37,689 nt of DNA, from assembly GCA_009840215.1 (NCBI GenBank), contig VXOC01000234.1:1-37689 (forward strand). Direction: 5' to 3'. The notes beneath the pieces are model-generated. The model searched no databases. It was given only the letters and a program-made list of their open reading frames with translations, and was not told the origin of the DNA. A program made the translations under genes and the position numbers. Source of the DNA: Gemmatimonadota bacterium (GTDB lineage: Bacteria; Gemmatimonadota; Gemmatimonadetes; Longimicrobiales; Gaopeijiaceae). Positions 1 through 8,568 of this stretch are shown here, piece after piece (positions within the stretch are counted from its first letter, which is position 1; every line of letters begins with the position of its first letter).

Positions 1-2
1 TC

Positions 3-512
3 GAGACAGCCATCGCCCTGCAGCTCGAGGGCGACCGCACGCGGCCCGGCGGCGGCCGCTTCCGCGGCTTCTCGATGTCCGAGGACGACGTGGAGAACTA
101 CGCGGGACAGCCGTGGGTGGTGACCGCGTCGGACGGGGGGATCGCGTGGCCGGGCGACGGGCCCGTTCATCCACGTTTCTACGGCACCTTCCCTCGCAAG
201 ATCCGCCACTATGCGCTCACCATCGGCGCCCTCACACTGGAGTCGGCGATTCGGGCGCAGACCTCGTTGCCGGCCCGGATCATGGGACTGTCCGACCGCG
301 GCGAGATCCGCGAGGGCAACTGGGCGGACCTGGTCGTCTTCGACCTGGAGACCATCACCGACCAGGCCACCTTCGAGCAGCCGCACCAGCACTCGACCGG
401 CATCGATCACGTGCTGGTGAACGGGGAGTTCGTGGTGGACGAGGGGCGGATCGTGATGGCGTTGCCCGGTAGGGTGATCGTTCCGCGAAACGGGGGACGG
501 CCGGCGAGTTGA
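3..512 (+). CDS. D-aminoacylase-type amidohydrolase, C-terminal part (5' end outside window)
   Basis: The reading frame is open from base 3 to the TGA before 513, so this is the last 169 residues of a longer protein. It contains a TASDGG segment, HPRFYGTFPRKIRHYA, TLESAIRAQTSLPA, GLSDRGEIREGNWADLVVFD and HSTGIDHVLVNG. This is the usual C-terminal run of the N-acyl-D-amino-acid deacylase (D-aminoacylase) family: the late metal-site aspartate (SDGG) followed by the closing beta-sandwich. The family hydrolyses N-acyl-D-amino acids or related amides with a zinc centre. The N-terminal metal ligands and any signal peptide lie outside the window, so substrate and location cannot be judged. About 170 bases without a gene follow. 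Confidence 0.85.
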   Translation, partial: ETAIALQLEGDRTRPGGGRFRGFSMSEDDVENYAGQPWVVTASDGGIAWPGDGPVHPRFYGTFPRKIRHYALTIGALTLESAIRAQTSLPARIMGLSDRGEIREGNWADLVVFDLETITDQATFEQPHQHSTGIDHVLVNGEFVVDEGRIVMALPGRVIVPRNGGRPAS

Positions 513-682
513 GCGGCGGCCGCGCCGAGAGCGGCGTTGCGCTCGACTGCCACGGGCGCAACGACAGGAACACTGCGCCGGGGCGGGGTCGGTGCGGGAA
601 CCCGGGCAAACAGGCAACGGTAGGAGAATAGGCTGGCAGTCCAGCCTCGATGTCCCCGGATTCCCTCAGGGAGGACCCTTCC

Positions 683-2008
683 ATGCCAAACACCACCTTC
701 ACCCCGGCAATCTCCGCCCGAGCAGCCCGTCGGGAGAATCCTCCCGGCATTGGCCACGGACTGCCGACCCTGGCCTCGGCCCTCACCCTCGCATTGGCCG
801 CCTGCGGCGACGTAAACCCGTCAGGCACCAACGCCGATGTCGCGATCGACACGATCGGCGACACCGTCGTGGTGCGGACCCTCTCGGGGAGCGTGTGGGG
901 GAGCGTTGCAACGCTGGTGCCGGAAGCGTCGATCGGCGAACTGGAGGGGGCGGAGGAGTATCTCTTCGGCAGCATCTCGTCGATCGCGGTGGACGGCGAC
1001 CGCACGGTCTACGTGCTCGACGGACAGGCCCAGCACGTCCGCGTCTTCGACTCCGAAGGAACGTACGTCAGGACGCTCGGAGGGCCCGGCGAAGGGCCGA
1101 CCGAGTTCACCCGCGCCGAGGCCATCGCCCTGCTCCCGGACGGCCGGCTGGTGGTCAGGGATGCCGGCATCAAACAGCTCAAGGTCTTCGGTCCGGGCCC
1201 CGACGAGGTGGATCAGTGGCCCTACAGCACGTCCGGAACCATGTCCTATTCGAGCACCCCGCTGTACACCGACGTGCACGGCCGGACCTTCCAGACCGAT
1301 CCCGGCGGGTGGTCCCCGCCGGACGGCTTCGAACCCGATCAGATCATCGTGCTCGGGCCGGACGGGACCCATCTGGACACGATCCCCGAACCCTGGGGCG
1401 ACTACGAGGAACCCAAGGTCGAATGGGAAAGAATGAGCTTCCCTGTCCCCTTCTCGCCGTACGGGCACTGGGCGGTCGCCCCCGGCGGCCACCTCGTCTC
1501 CGCATTCTCGGCCGACTACCGCATCGACGTGGCCCATGACAACGGCGTGCTGCGGATCGAGCGGAACGCGGAGCCGCCGAGGGTGCCGGAGGGCGAGAGC
1601 AGCTCCTACCGCGACGGGCTCACCGAACAATACCGCACCCAGATGCCGGACTGGCGCTGGCAGGGGCCGCCGATCCCCGACCACAAGCCCTTCTTCAGCG
1701 AGCTGATCGCCGGACGCGGGGGACGGATCTGGGTGAAACTGGAAACGGAAGCATCTCCCGTGGAGGACCCGAACTACGAGCCGGAGCGGCCCGGGGACTC
1801 GCCGGTGCGCTGGCGGTCGGAGCTTCGCTACGACGTCTTCGAGGCCGATGGCACCTACCTCGGCACCGTGGACCCGCCGGACGGGTACTCCAGCCGGCCG
1901 ACGCCGGTGTTCGACGGTGACCTGGTGTGGGCCGCTTCGCGGGATGAGTTGGGCGTGCCGCGGCTGGTGCGGTATCGGATCAAGGTGGAGAGTGCCCCCG
2001 AGGGTTGA
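683..2008 (+). CDS. 6-bladed beta-propeller lipoprotein
   Basis: The predicted protein has 441 residues. Start ATG 683 is chosen over an in-frame ATG at 650 because a GGGAGGA ribosome site lies just upstream of it. The N-terminus ends in a lipobox-like LALAAC (Cys about 41), so it is probably an exported lipoprotein, though the n-region is long. The body has repeated strand-turn units such as SISSIAVDGDRTVYVLDG, HVRVFDSEGTYVRTLGG, AIALLPDGRLVVRDAG and QLKVFGPG, typical of NHL-like 6-bladed propellers (often annotated as the 6-bladed beta-propeller family). These are abundant in Gemmatimonadota and Bacteroidota. No catalytic residues are evident; a binding or scaffold role is likely. The stop is 8 bases before the 39-bp element at 2016. 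Confidence 0.8.
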   Translation: MPNTTFTPAISARAARRENPPGIGHGLPTLASALTLALAACGDVNPSGTNADVAIDTIGDTVVVRTLSGSVWGSVATLVPEASIGELEGAEEYLFGSISSIAVDGDRTVYVLDGQAQHVRVFDSEGTYVRTLGGPGEGPTEFTRAEAIALLPDGRLVVRDAGIKQLKVFGPGPDEVDQWPYSTSGTMSYSSTPLYTDVHGRTFQTDPGGWSPPDGFEPDQIIVLGPDGTHLDTIPEPWGDYEEPKVEWERMSFPVPFSPYGHWAVAPGGHLVSAFSADYRIDVAHDNGVLRIERNAEPPRVPEGESSSYRDGLTEQYRTQMPDWRWQGPPIPDHKPFFSELIAGRGGRIWVKLETEASPVEDPNYEPERPGDSPVRWRSELRYDVFEADGTYLGTVDPPDGYSSRPTPVFDGDLVWAASRDELGVPRLVRYRIKVESAPEG

Positions 2009-2015
2009 TCCGCAA

Positions 2016-2054
2016 TGTCAACCTTGGTTGACATTTTGTTAATCATAGTTGACA
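2016..2054 (+). promoter_or_regulatory. 39-bp tandem dyad element, copy 1
   Basis: Two 18-bp dyads are separated by TTT: TGTCAA-CCTTGG-TTGACA and TGTTAA-TCATAG-TTGACA. The first is an almost perfect palindrome (TGTCAACC-TT-GGTTGACA). Read rightwards, TTGACA at 2028-2033 is a perfect -35 hexamer. After a 17-bp spacer comes GACAAT at 2051-2056, an acceptable -10. The copy sits in the 178-base gap between the propeller gene and the esterase gene, about 130 bases before the preferred esterase start, so it probably drives the esterase. Five further copies with identical geometry occur in the window. The dyad could also fire leftwards. Confidence 0.8.
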
Positions 2055-2186
2055 ATTCTCCAAACCCATGGCCGACCGGACCGGTGTCTTGAGGGCGCGG
2101 CCGGAGGGCGCCCGCCCTGAGTCGACGCGCCGGTCGATTTCCCATAGTTTCCGAGGCAATCCCGGATGACAGGAGGCCCGCCGCCG

Positions 2187-3557
2187 ATGCACCCATTGCG
2201 CCACCGTATCTCGATCGCCCCGCTCTTCGCTCTCGCCCTGCTCACCGCGTGCGGCGACCCGGATACAGTCATTCCCGACCCCGCGCCCACCACCATCGAG
2301 ATCATCGCGGGAGACGGCCAGCGGGCCGTTCAGGGACTTCAGCTGGAGGACTCCGTGATCGTCCGCGTGCTGGACCAGGAGGGCCGGACGCTCTACGGCG
2401 CCGAGATCACCTTCACCCCGGGTGCGGGCCACGGGCAGGTCGATTCGGCGTCGGCCGCCACGGACGCCGCTGGCCGGGCGCATGCCTTCTGGACGCTCGG
2501 CACGGATCCCGGCAACCAGACCCTGACCGTCGCGGCGGGTGCGGCCAGCGCCAGCGTCGGTGCGACGGCGCTGGACCTCGAGGCGGAACTGGACGTGGTT
2601 TTCGCCCCCCCTTCACAGGCCGAGATCGACGCGGTTGGAACCGACTGGGCCGCTCGCGACGTCTCCGCCACCGGCGTGCGGGTTGAGCTCACCGAGCCAC
2701 TGTCGCTGGTGGGATCGCCCGCCACCCTGAGAATCGTTTCGCATACGGTCACCGGAGCCCGCCACTACGGGGCCATTGTCGTTCCCGACGGTGCATCCGA
2801 GGAGAGTCTGCACGTTCTGGCGTACCTGCACGGTGGCGACGGGGGCGTTTCGGTGGCAGACCTGCAGTTCGTCGCCCTGCCGCTCGGGGAGTTGCGTGAC
2901 AGCTTCGTGTACGTGGTTCCCTCCTTTCGCAGCGAACCGCTCAGGCACGACGGACAGAGCTGGATCTCGGAGGGCACGTCAAGCCCGTGGGACTACGACG
3001 TGGACGACGCGATCGCGCTCATGACCGTCGCCTTCGAAACCACGCCGGAGGCCAGACCCGGCGGCTACAGCGTCATCGGCGGCAGCCGGGGCGCCGGGGT
3101 GGCCCTGCTCGCCGGGGCCCGGGACGAGCGGATCCGGAGGATCGTCGCCTTCTACGGTCCCACCGACTTCTACGACGACTGGGTGCGGGAGATCGTGCGC
3201 GAGGCGGCGCTCCGAATGCCGCGCAGCCTCCCCGGGGTCACCCACCTCGACTCCACGGTGGTGCAGCCCTTCATACGGGGTGATCGCGGGCCCGCCGATG
3301 TTCGGCTGGAACTGGCGCGCCGGTCCTCGGTACTCTTCGCGGCCGGCCTGCCGGCGGTCCAGCTCCACCACGGAACAATCGACCAGGTCGTCTCCGTGTC
3401 ACAGGCCGAATCCATGATCCGCACCATGGAGGCGCTGGGCCGCGGGCCGCCCGACTTCGAGGCGTACATCTACGAGGGCGGGGGGCACGACTTCCTCAGT
3501 TTGCAGGAGGCCATCCAGCGCGCGGTCGAGTTCGTTTCGCGCGAGTTCGGCGGATAG
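2187..3557 (+). CDS. secreted Ig-like plus alpha/beta hydrolase lipoprotein
   Basis: The predicted protein has 456 residues. ATG 2187 is preferred to the in-frame ATG 2166 because AGGAGG precedes it and the signal peptide then begins properly. That signal peptide is HRISIAPLFALALLTAC, with lipobox Cys 22. Residues about 30-125 resemble a bacterial Ig-like (Big_1) domain, including VIVRVLDQEGRTLYGAEITFTP and TDAAGRAHAFWTLG. The remainder is an alpha/beta hydrolase of the dienelactone hydrolase/prolyl oligopeptidase type. It has the nucleophile elbow GGSRGAG (Ser about 300), an acid in HGTIDQVVSV (Asp about 399) and a catalytic His in GGGHDFLS (about 434). It probably hydrolyses esters or peptides outside the inner membrane; the substrate is unknown. 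The 39-bp element at 2016 lies upstream. Confidence 0.8.
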   Translation: MHPLRHRISIAPLFALALLTACGDPDTVIPDPAPTTIEIIAGDGQRAVQGLQLEDSVIVRVLDQEGRTLYGAEITFTPGAGHGQVDSASAATDAAGRAHAFWTLGTDPGNQTLTVAAGAASASVGATALDLEAELDVVFAPPSQAEIDAVGTDWAARDVSATGVRVELTEPLSLVGSPATLRIVSHTVTGARHYGAIVVPDGASEESLHVLAYLHGGDGGVSVADLQFVALPLGELRDSFVYVVPSFRSEPLRHDGQSWISEGTSSPWDYDVDDAIALMTVAFETTPEARPGGYSVIGGSRGAGVALLAGARDERIRRIVAFYGPTDFYDDWVREIVREAALRMPRSLPGVTHLDSTVVQPFIRGDRGPADVRLELARRSSVLFAAGLPAVQLHHGTIDQVVSVSQAESMIRTMEALGRGPPDFEAYIYEGGGHDFLSLQEAIQRAVEFVSREFGG

Positions 3558-3600
3558 CGGCCCGCTCAAGCCGGGATGACGCCACCCGTCCGGCCCGCAA

Positions 3601-4974
3601 CTACATGATCACGCGCCGCATGTATTGCCGCACCTTCTCCATGTACTTCTCGAAGAAGTACTTCTGGATGTCCATCATGTCGAGTTCGCGGCCCTGGATG
3701 TAGGCCTGCTCGATGTCGCTGGTCATGTCGAGCGGCGTTCCGGTCGTGATCAGGAAGGTCGCCTGCTTGCCCGGCTCCAGGGAGCCGACGCGGTCGTCGA
3801 GCCCGAGGAACTGCGCCGGGTTGATCGTGACCGCTTTCAGCGCCTCTTCCTCGGGAAGCCCGAAGGCGACCGCCACACCCGCTTCGAAGGGCAGCCGGTT
3901 CGAGTACAGCGACCCCGAGCCACCCGCAATCGCGAAGCGCACGCCGGCCTCGTGCAGACGCGCCGGCATCGAGTATGCGCCGTCGTAGCCCTCGTATTGC
4001 CGGCCGGGTCCGGACATCGTCGAGGTCAGGATCACCGGTATGTCCTCGGCGACCAGGCGGTCGGCGACATGGATGGCGTCCCGTCCGCCGCGGATGACGA
4101 TGCGGAGATCCTCCTCCTGCGCCCAGGTGATGGCGTCGTTCATCTGTGCCGCACCGTCGGCCGCGACCACGACTGGGAGATCGCCGTCGATGACCGGCAT
4201 CATCGCGGCGTAGCGCGAGTCGCTGCGCACCTCCTCGCCGGCGGCGACCGCGTCGCGATAGGCCCGCGCCTCCGCGAAGAAGTCCTTCAGCTGCTGGACC
4301 TGCTCCTCGTAGCTCGGCGGATCCTCCTGTGGGCCGAACCTGAAGCCGGGGAACCCGCGGAAGCCGCGGCGGTTGGGGTTCGGCCAGTTCACGTTGAGTG
4401 CCGTTGCCGACTGCATCGACATCTCCTCCCAGCTCCACCCCTCCAGGGCCATCGCGGAAGACATGCCGGAGACGAGTCCGCCGCCGGGAGTCGTGAGCGT
4501 GGTGAGCACGCCAGCCGAGCGCGTCGTGCCGATATGGCGGCTCTCGGCGTTCACCGCGATGTCCGCGCGCACGTTCGGATTGAAGTCGCCCAGTTCGTTG
4601 ACGTCGTTGGATACGTCGACCGCGCCGATCTCGGCGATCCCCACCGTGCTGTAGGCGTCAATGAGACCGGGGTAGATGTGTTTCCCCGTGGCGTCGACCA
4701 CGCGTGTTCCGGCCGGGATGTCCACGTCGGCACCGATCGCGGTGATCAACCCGTTCTCCAGGAGTATCGTCCCGTTCTCGATGACACCGCTGGTGACGGT
4801 GTGGATGGTGGCGCCGACCAGCGCAACCGGTTCGGACTGCGGGGGCACCGTCATTCGCACCTGGGCTCCCAGGACCGCCGGCGCCATCGCCCACAGGACC
4901 GTCACAACCGCCGTGACCCTGCACCCGACCCCCGGGAGACTTCTCTTCGTCGCTCTTCGCTGTGTCGTCGTCAT
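3601..4974 (-). CDS. exported amidohydrolase-family protein lacking the HxH metal motif
   Basis: The predicted protein has 457 residues with an N-terminal signal sequence (VTAVVTVLWAMAPAVLGAQ). The amidohydrolase fold is recognisable from ALVGATIHTVTSGVIENGTILLENGLITAIGADV at the N-terminal sandwich, GTRVVDATGKHIYPGLIDAY, and the C-terminal ALKAVTINPAQFLGLDDRVGSLEPGKQATFLI. Where active members carry D-x-H-x-H after PGxI, this one reads PGLIDAYSTVG, so both histidines are absent. It may be catalytically dead or use a partner. Its ATG overlaps the stop of the upstream 1002-residue amidohydrolase (ATGA, 4971-4974), implying translational coupling and probably a joint complex. An ATG start with this overlap is well supported. 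Confidence 0.85.
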   Translation of the reverse strand: MTTTQRRATKRSLPGVGCRVTAVVTVLWAMAPAVLGAQVRMTVPPQSEPVALVGATIHTVTSGVIENGTILLENGLITAIGADVDIPAGTRVVDATGKHIYPGLIDAYSTVGIAEIGAVDVSNDVNELGDFNPNVRADIAVNAESRHIGTTRSAGVLTTLTTPGGGLVSGMSSAMALEGWSWEEMSMQSATALNVNWPNPNRRGFRGFPGFRFGPQEDPPSYEEQVQQLKDFFAEARAYRDAVAAGEEVRSDSRYAAMMPVIDGDLPVVVAADGAAQMNDAITWAQEEDLRIVIRGGRDAIHVADRLVAEDIPVILTSTMSGPGRQYEGYDGAYSMPARLHEAGVRFAIAGGSGSLYSNRLPFEAGVAVAFGLPEEEALKAVTINPAQFLGLDDRVGSLEPGKQATFLITTGTPLDMTSDIEQAYIQGRELDMMDIQKYFFEKYMEKVRQYMRRVIM

Positions 4975-7900
4975 CGGTTGGCCTCCGTCTCGGCATTCCG
5001 GCCGCCGCCGCCCTCGATGGACAGGATGGCCTGGATGAGTTGTCTGCGTTCCTCCGCGACCCGGTCCCGCATCGCCGCGTCCTCCTCGAGCGAGAAGTAG
5101 CGGCGGCCATCGACCCACGTCTGCTCGGCCCGCGTGAACTGCGAAAGCGGGTCGCCGCTCCAGATCACGAAATCGCCGTCCTTGCCCGGCTCCAGCGAGC
5201 CGACCCGGTCGTCGAGCGCCATCGCCCGCGCCGCCCCGATGGTCACCGTGGACAGCGCCTGCTCGGGCGTCAGCCCCGTGCGCAACAGCTTGCCCGCCTC
5301 CCAGTTCATCCGGCTGGCGATCTGGCTGTTGTCGGAGTGCAGCGAGGTCACGACTCCGGCCTCGATCAGGATCCGTGCGTTGTACGCCGTCGCGTCGTAG
5401 GCCTCGAGCTTGAAGGCGCCCCAGTCGCTCCACACGACCGCGGCCACACCGGAAGCCGCGAGCTCCGGCGCGATCTTGTAGGCCTCGACGCCGTGCTGCA
5501 GCGCCTGGACCCGGAAGCCGAACTCCTCCGCCAGGCGGATGAGCGCGAGGAACTCGTCCGCGCGATATCCGTGCGAGGAGATGAGCAGCTCCTGGTTCAG
5601 GATGTCGAGGATCGCCTCCATGCGCAGGTCGCGCCGCGGGGGAAGTCCCTCCCCCGTCTCCTCCCACCGCTGCCACTCACGTTCGTAGTCGCGCGCGGCC
5701 ATGAAGTGATCGCGGATGATCTCCTGCGTTCCCATGCGGGTGTCGGGGTATCGTCCCTGGCGCCGTTTCGGGTTCTCGCCCAGGGCGAACTTCACCGTCC
5801 GGGGCGCGTTCTCCAGCTTGAGGTCCTCGGGCAGCGAGCCCCAGCGCATCTTCACGAAGACGTTCTCGCCCCCGATCGGGTTCGCGGAACCGTGCTTGAT
5901 GTGTGCGGTGGTGAGCCCGCCGGCCAACTGCCGGTACATCCAGATGTTGTTGTGGGTGACGACGTCGCCCATTCGCACCTCGGGAACGATCGCGAAGCCG
6001 CTCTCATTCACGGCGCTCACGCCCGAATGGATGTGCGGGTCGATCATCCCCGGGGTGACGTGCTTCCCCGTGGCGTCGATCTCGACCGCGCCGCGGGGGG
6101 CATCGAGGTCCGTGCCGACCGCTTCGATCGTCCCGGCGCGAACCAGCAGGTCGGCGCCTTCCAGCGTGCCCCGCGGGCCCTGGGTCCAGACGGTGGCGTT
6201 GCGTACCACCAGCGCGGCGGGCTGCTCCGGAATCGAGGACCGGCCGTAGTCCATCATCGGGCGGATAAACGGCAGGTCGATCTCGGGCACGTCCATCGCC
6301 ACGGTTCCGCGCTCCCGACCCTCGAAGCCCTCGGTGCGGGTGCCGCGGAAGGACGGGTCCGCCCCGTTCGGCAGCGATGTCCATCCGTAGAACTCGTCGC
6401 CGCGCACCGAGCCCGACAGGAGCGCCATTCCCTGATAGCCGAGCACTTCGCCGTTGAAGCGGGCGTCGATCCGCCCGGTCTCGGCGACAGCCCGCGCCGA
6501 AGCGAGATCGACCCGTGCGCCGCCGGGCAGCTCGGGGCCGGTGCTGGCAATGTCGAGGTAGCCGCGCAACCGGTTCAACGAACCTTCCAGCACGAGGACG
6601 GCGTCGAATCCCCACTCGTCATCCGAAGCGATCTCCCAGGTGCCCCTGGGATCGATCTGGGCCGGGCGGGTGATCCCGTAGACTCTTCCCTGCACCCACA
6701 CATCGCGGACCGTCGCCTCCTCGGTCAGCAGGTCGCCCTCCGAGACGATCAGGTTGGCCACCTTGCCCTCGGCGATGGTCCCGTGCGTGCGATCGATTCC
6801 GAGCCATGCGGCCGGTGTCGTGGTGAGCGCGGCCAGAGCGTCGTCCGTCGAGAGCCCCCGCGCGACTGCGATCCGCAGATTGGGCAGAAACTCGTTCAGC
6901 GACGACAGGCCGTCCGTGGTGATCGCGAAGCCGACCCCGGCATCCGCCAGCTGCGCCGGGCTGGTCGGCGCCAGGTACCAGTGGCGCAGGCCGGCGAGCG
7001 AGGCATCGAGCGCCGCCCCCGGATAACCCACGTCGGGGGCGTCCGGGAAGTCCAGGGGTACGATCAACGGTTCGCTCCGGTTCCGGAGCACGTCGATGAT
7101 CCGGTATTCGTTGCCGTTGCCGCGGTACCATGCCTGAAGGCCGAACTCCGACGCCAGGGTGTGTGCCCGGAGGTACTCCTCCTCTCCGCGGGTCTCGAAG
7201 ACGACAGGCTGACTGCCCTGCACGACATCATCGAGCGCCGCGAGGGCTTCGCTCGTCTCCGGAGGGAGAAAGGCGCGCCCGCTCGATTCATAGGCGTTCC
7301 ACGCGCGCATGTACCAGTCCGCGTCCATGAGCGTTTGCTTCATGAGCGCGATCGTGCCCATCGCGGAGTTCGGGTACGACCCACCGAGCTCGAACGAGCG
7401 CTGGAAACCGATCGACTGCGCGATATCGGGCCGCAGCACCCGCTCTCGAACGCCTTCGTCCCCCAGGCCGACCAGGGAGGCCGTGCCGCGGAAGATCCCC
7501 TCCTTCGGAACCGCCAGCGCCGCGCCGAAGCCCTGCGAGCGGAGCGCCGCCCGGCGGTCCTCGTCGTCCGCCAGGTTCCGGGTGGTGGAGAACCACGCCC
7601 GCACCTGCGGGTTCCAGTGCGTTGGCCCGATGTCCCCGCCCTCCGGCACCGCGCCCATGTCCAGATCGGCGTGCGCGTCAATGAAGCCCGGGTAGACCGT
7701 GAGCCCGTCGAGATCCCACACCCGCGCCCCGGGCGGCGCGTCCGTGCCTCGCCCGACCGACTGGATGAGGCCGTCGCGGATCACGATCGTTGCGTTGTCC
7801 AGGACCTGGCCCGGCCCGGTCACGACCCTGGCTCCCACCAAGGCATGGTAGCCCGTGCCGTTGTCGCGCATGCCCTCGACCGGCTGGGTCCGGCTCGCCT

Positions 7901-7979
7901 GCTGAGCCTCGACGCCGGTCGCCAGGACAAGCGCAAGACCCAGCGTGACAGGACCCAGCGTAAATGGTGTCGCCTTCAC
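4971..7979 (-). CDS. tandem two-domain exported amidohydrolase
   Basis: The predicted protein has 1002 residues and starts with GTG at 7979 behind an AAGGGGG ribosome site. The signal peptide ends in VLATGVEAQ. It has two amidohydrolase modules in tandem. The first runs to about residue 580, with LVGARVVTGPGQVLDNATIVIRDG and PGFIDAHADLDM (only an HxD-like remnant of the metal motif). The second runs from about 590 to the end, with VVRNATVWTQG, the full PGMIDPHIHSG metal motif, SSHGYRADE, LQHGVEAYKI, LHSDNSQIASRMNWEA and a closing RVGSLEPGKDGDFVIW. The second module resembles imidazolonepropionase/adenine deaminase-like secreted amidohydrolases. The natural substrate is unknown. It forms an operon with the following 457-residue homologue. 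A large opposite-strand frame across this gene is a shadow. Confidence 0.87.
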   Translation of the reverse strand: MKATPFTLGPVTLGLALVLATGVEAQQASRTQPVEGMRDNGTGYHALVGARVVTGPGQVLDNATIVIRDGLIQSVGRGTDAPPGARVWDLDGLTVYPGFIDAHADLDMGAVPEGGDIGPTHWNPQVRAWFSTTRNLADDEDRRAALRSQGFGAALAVPKEGIFRGTASLVGLGDEGVRERVLRPDIAQSIGFQRSFELGGSYPNSAMGTIALMKQTLMDADWYMRAWNAYESSGRAFLPPETSEALAALDDVVQGSQPVVFETRGEEEYLRAHTLASEFGLQAWYRGNGNEYRIIDVLRNRSEPLIVPLDFPDAPDVGYPGAALDASLAGLRHWYLAPTSPAQLADAGVGFAITTDGLSSLNEFLPNLRIAVARGLSTDDALAALTTTPAAWLGIDRTHGTIAEGKVANLIVSEGDLLTEEATVRDVWVQGRVYGITRPAQIDPRGTWEIASDDEWGFDAVLVLEGSLNRLRGYLDIASTGPELPGGARVDLASARAVAETGRIDARFNGEVLGYQGMALLSGSVRGDEFYGWTSLPNGADPSFRGTRTEGFEGRERGTVAMDVPEIDLPFIRPMMDYGRSSIPEQPAALVVRNATVWTQGPRGTLEGADLLVRAGTIEAVGTDLDAPRGAVEIDATGKHVTPGMIDPHIHSGVSAVNESGFAIVPEVRMGDVVTHNNIWMYRQLAGGLTTAHIKHGSANPIGGENVFVKMRWGSLPEDLKLENAPRTVKFALGENPKRRQGRYPDTRMGTQEIIRDHFMAARDYEREWQRWEETGEGLPPRRDLRMEAILDILNQELLISSHGYRADEFLALIRLAEEFGFRVQALQHGVEAYKIAPELAASGVAAVVWSDWGAFKLEAYDATAYNARILIEAGVVTSLHSDNSQIASRMNWEAGKLLRTGLTPEQALSTVTIGAARAMALDDRVGSLEPGKDGDFVIWSGDPLSQFTRAEQTWVDGRRYFSLEEDAAMRDRVAEERRQLIQAILSIEGGGGRNAETEANR

Positions 7980-8112
7980 GGATTTACCCCCTTGTCGCTA
8001 CTGTAACTGGAACGCTCCACGGATTAGAAATACTACCCATGCCGCAACCGCTCAAGGTCGAACGCCCGTCCTCGGGCCGTGGCGATGGTGGCTTCGCGCC
8101 GCCGCGACCGGA

Positions 8113-8556
8113 CTACGGCCCGCGGCGCTCCTCCACCCGCACCGTCACCAGGTCGTTCGCACGGTACTGCCGATGCCGCACTGACGCGGCGTAGTGCGAC
8201 AGCAGCCGAAGCGACATCTCCCGTGCGTCCGCGGGTACTCCCCCTTCCCGAATCATCCCCATCTCCTCCTCGAGGTTCGCCCCCTGCGGCGCGGCCAGAA
8301 AGTCGATCACCGCGTCCTTCCCGTCGTTGCGCGCCGCCACCCGGAGCCTTCGCGCGCCCCCGGCGTCCTCTTCACCACGCTGCACCAGGTTCATCAGCGT
8401 CTCCTCGCCCGCAGCGCATAGTCGCCGGGTCGCGTCGTCGTCCCACTCCATGCGCTCCGCGAATTCCCGCAGGAACTCCTCGAGGACGCGCCGAACACCC
8501 GCATCCAGGGACATTTCGACATTCCCGCGCCGGGACACCCACTTTCGCAGGCCCAC
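8113..8556 (-). CDS. unrecognised protein, short paralogue of upstream neighbour (HATPase-like?)
   Basis: The predicted protein has 147 residues and probably starts with GTG at 8556, 12 bases after the upstream gene's stop (8569-8571). It aligns over almost its full length with residues about 110-245 of that gene. The shared blocks are L-D-x-GVR, FLREFA, MxW-DD-T-RLC-AxEE, RQLRVA/RRLRVA, AAPQG-NLE-MGMIR, SLRLL-HYA-SV-HRQY-A-DLxTVRV. The EETLMNLV segment fits the ExxxN N-box of histidine-kinase-type (anti-sigma RsbW-like) ATPase domains. The glycine-rich boxes are not obvious, so this is only a suggestion. It has no membrane segment, unlike its paralogue. Tandem duplication is clear; function is unknown. 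Confidence 0.65.
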   Translation of the reverse strand: MGLRKWVSRRGNVEMSLDAGVRRVLEEFLREFAERMEWDDDATRRLCAAGEETLMNLVQRGEEDAGGARRLRVAARNDGKDAVIDFLAAPQGANLEEEMGMIREGGVPADAREMSLRLLSHYAASVRHRQYRANDLVTVRVEERRGP

Positions 8557-8568
8557 GAACCGCGACCC

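Noticed and set aside
3558-3600. A possible terminator between the convergent esterase and amidohydrolase
   Set aside because: Only a short imperfect GC-rich repeat is present, with no T-run on either strand.
4962-8006. A 1014-codon open frame on the plus strand
   Set aside because: It is antisense to two amidohydrolases with signal peptides and family motifs; its own translation is rich in Arg/Val/Asp without any recognisable domain, as expected of a shadow frame in GC-rich DNA.
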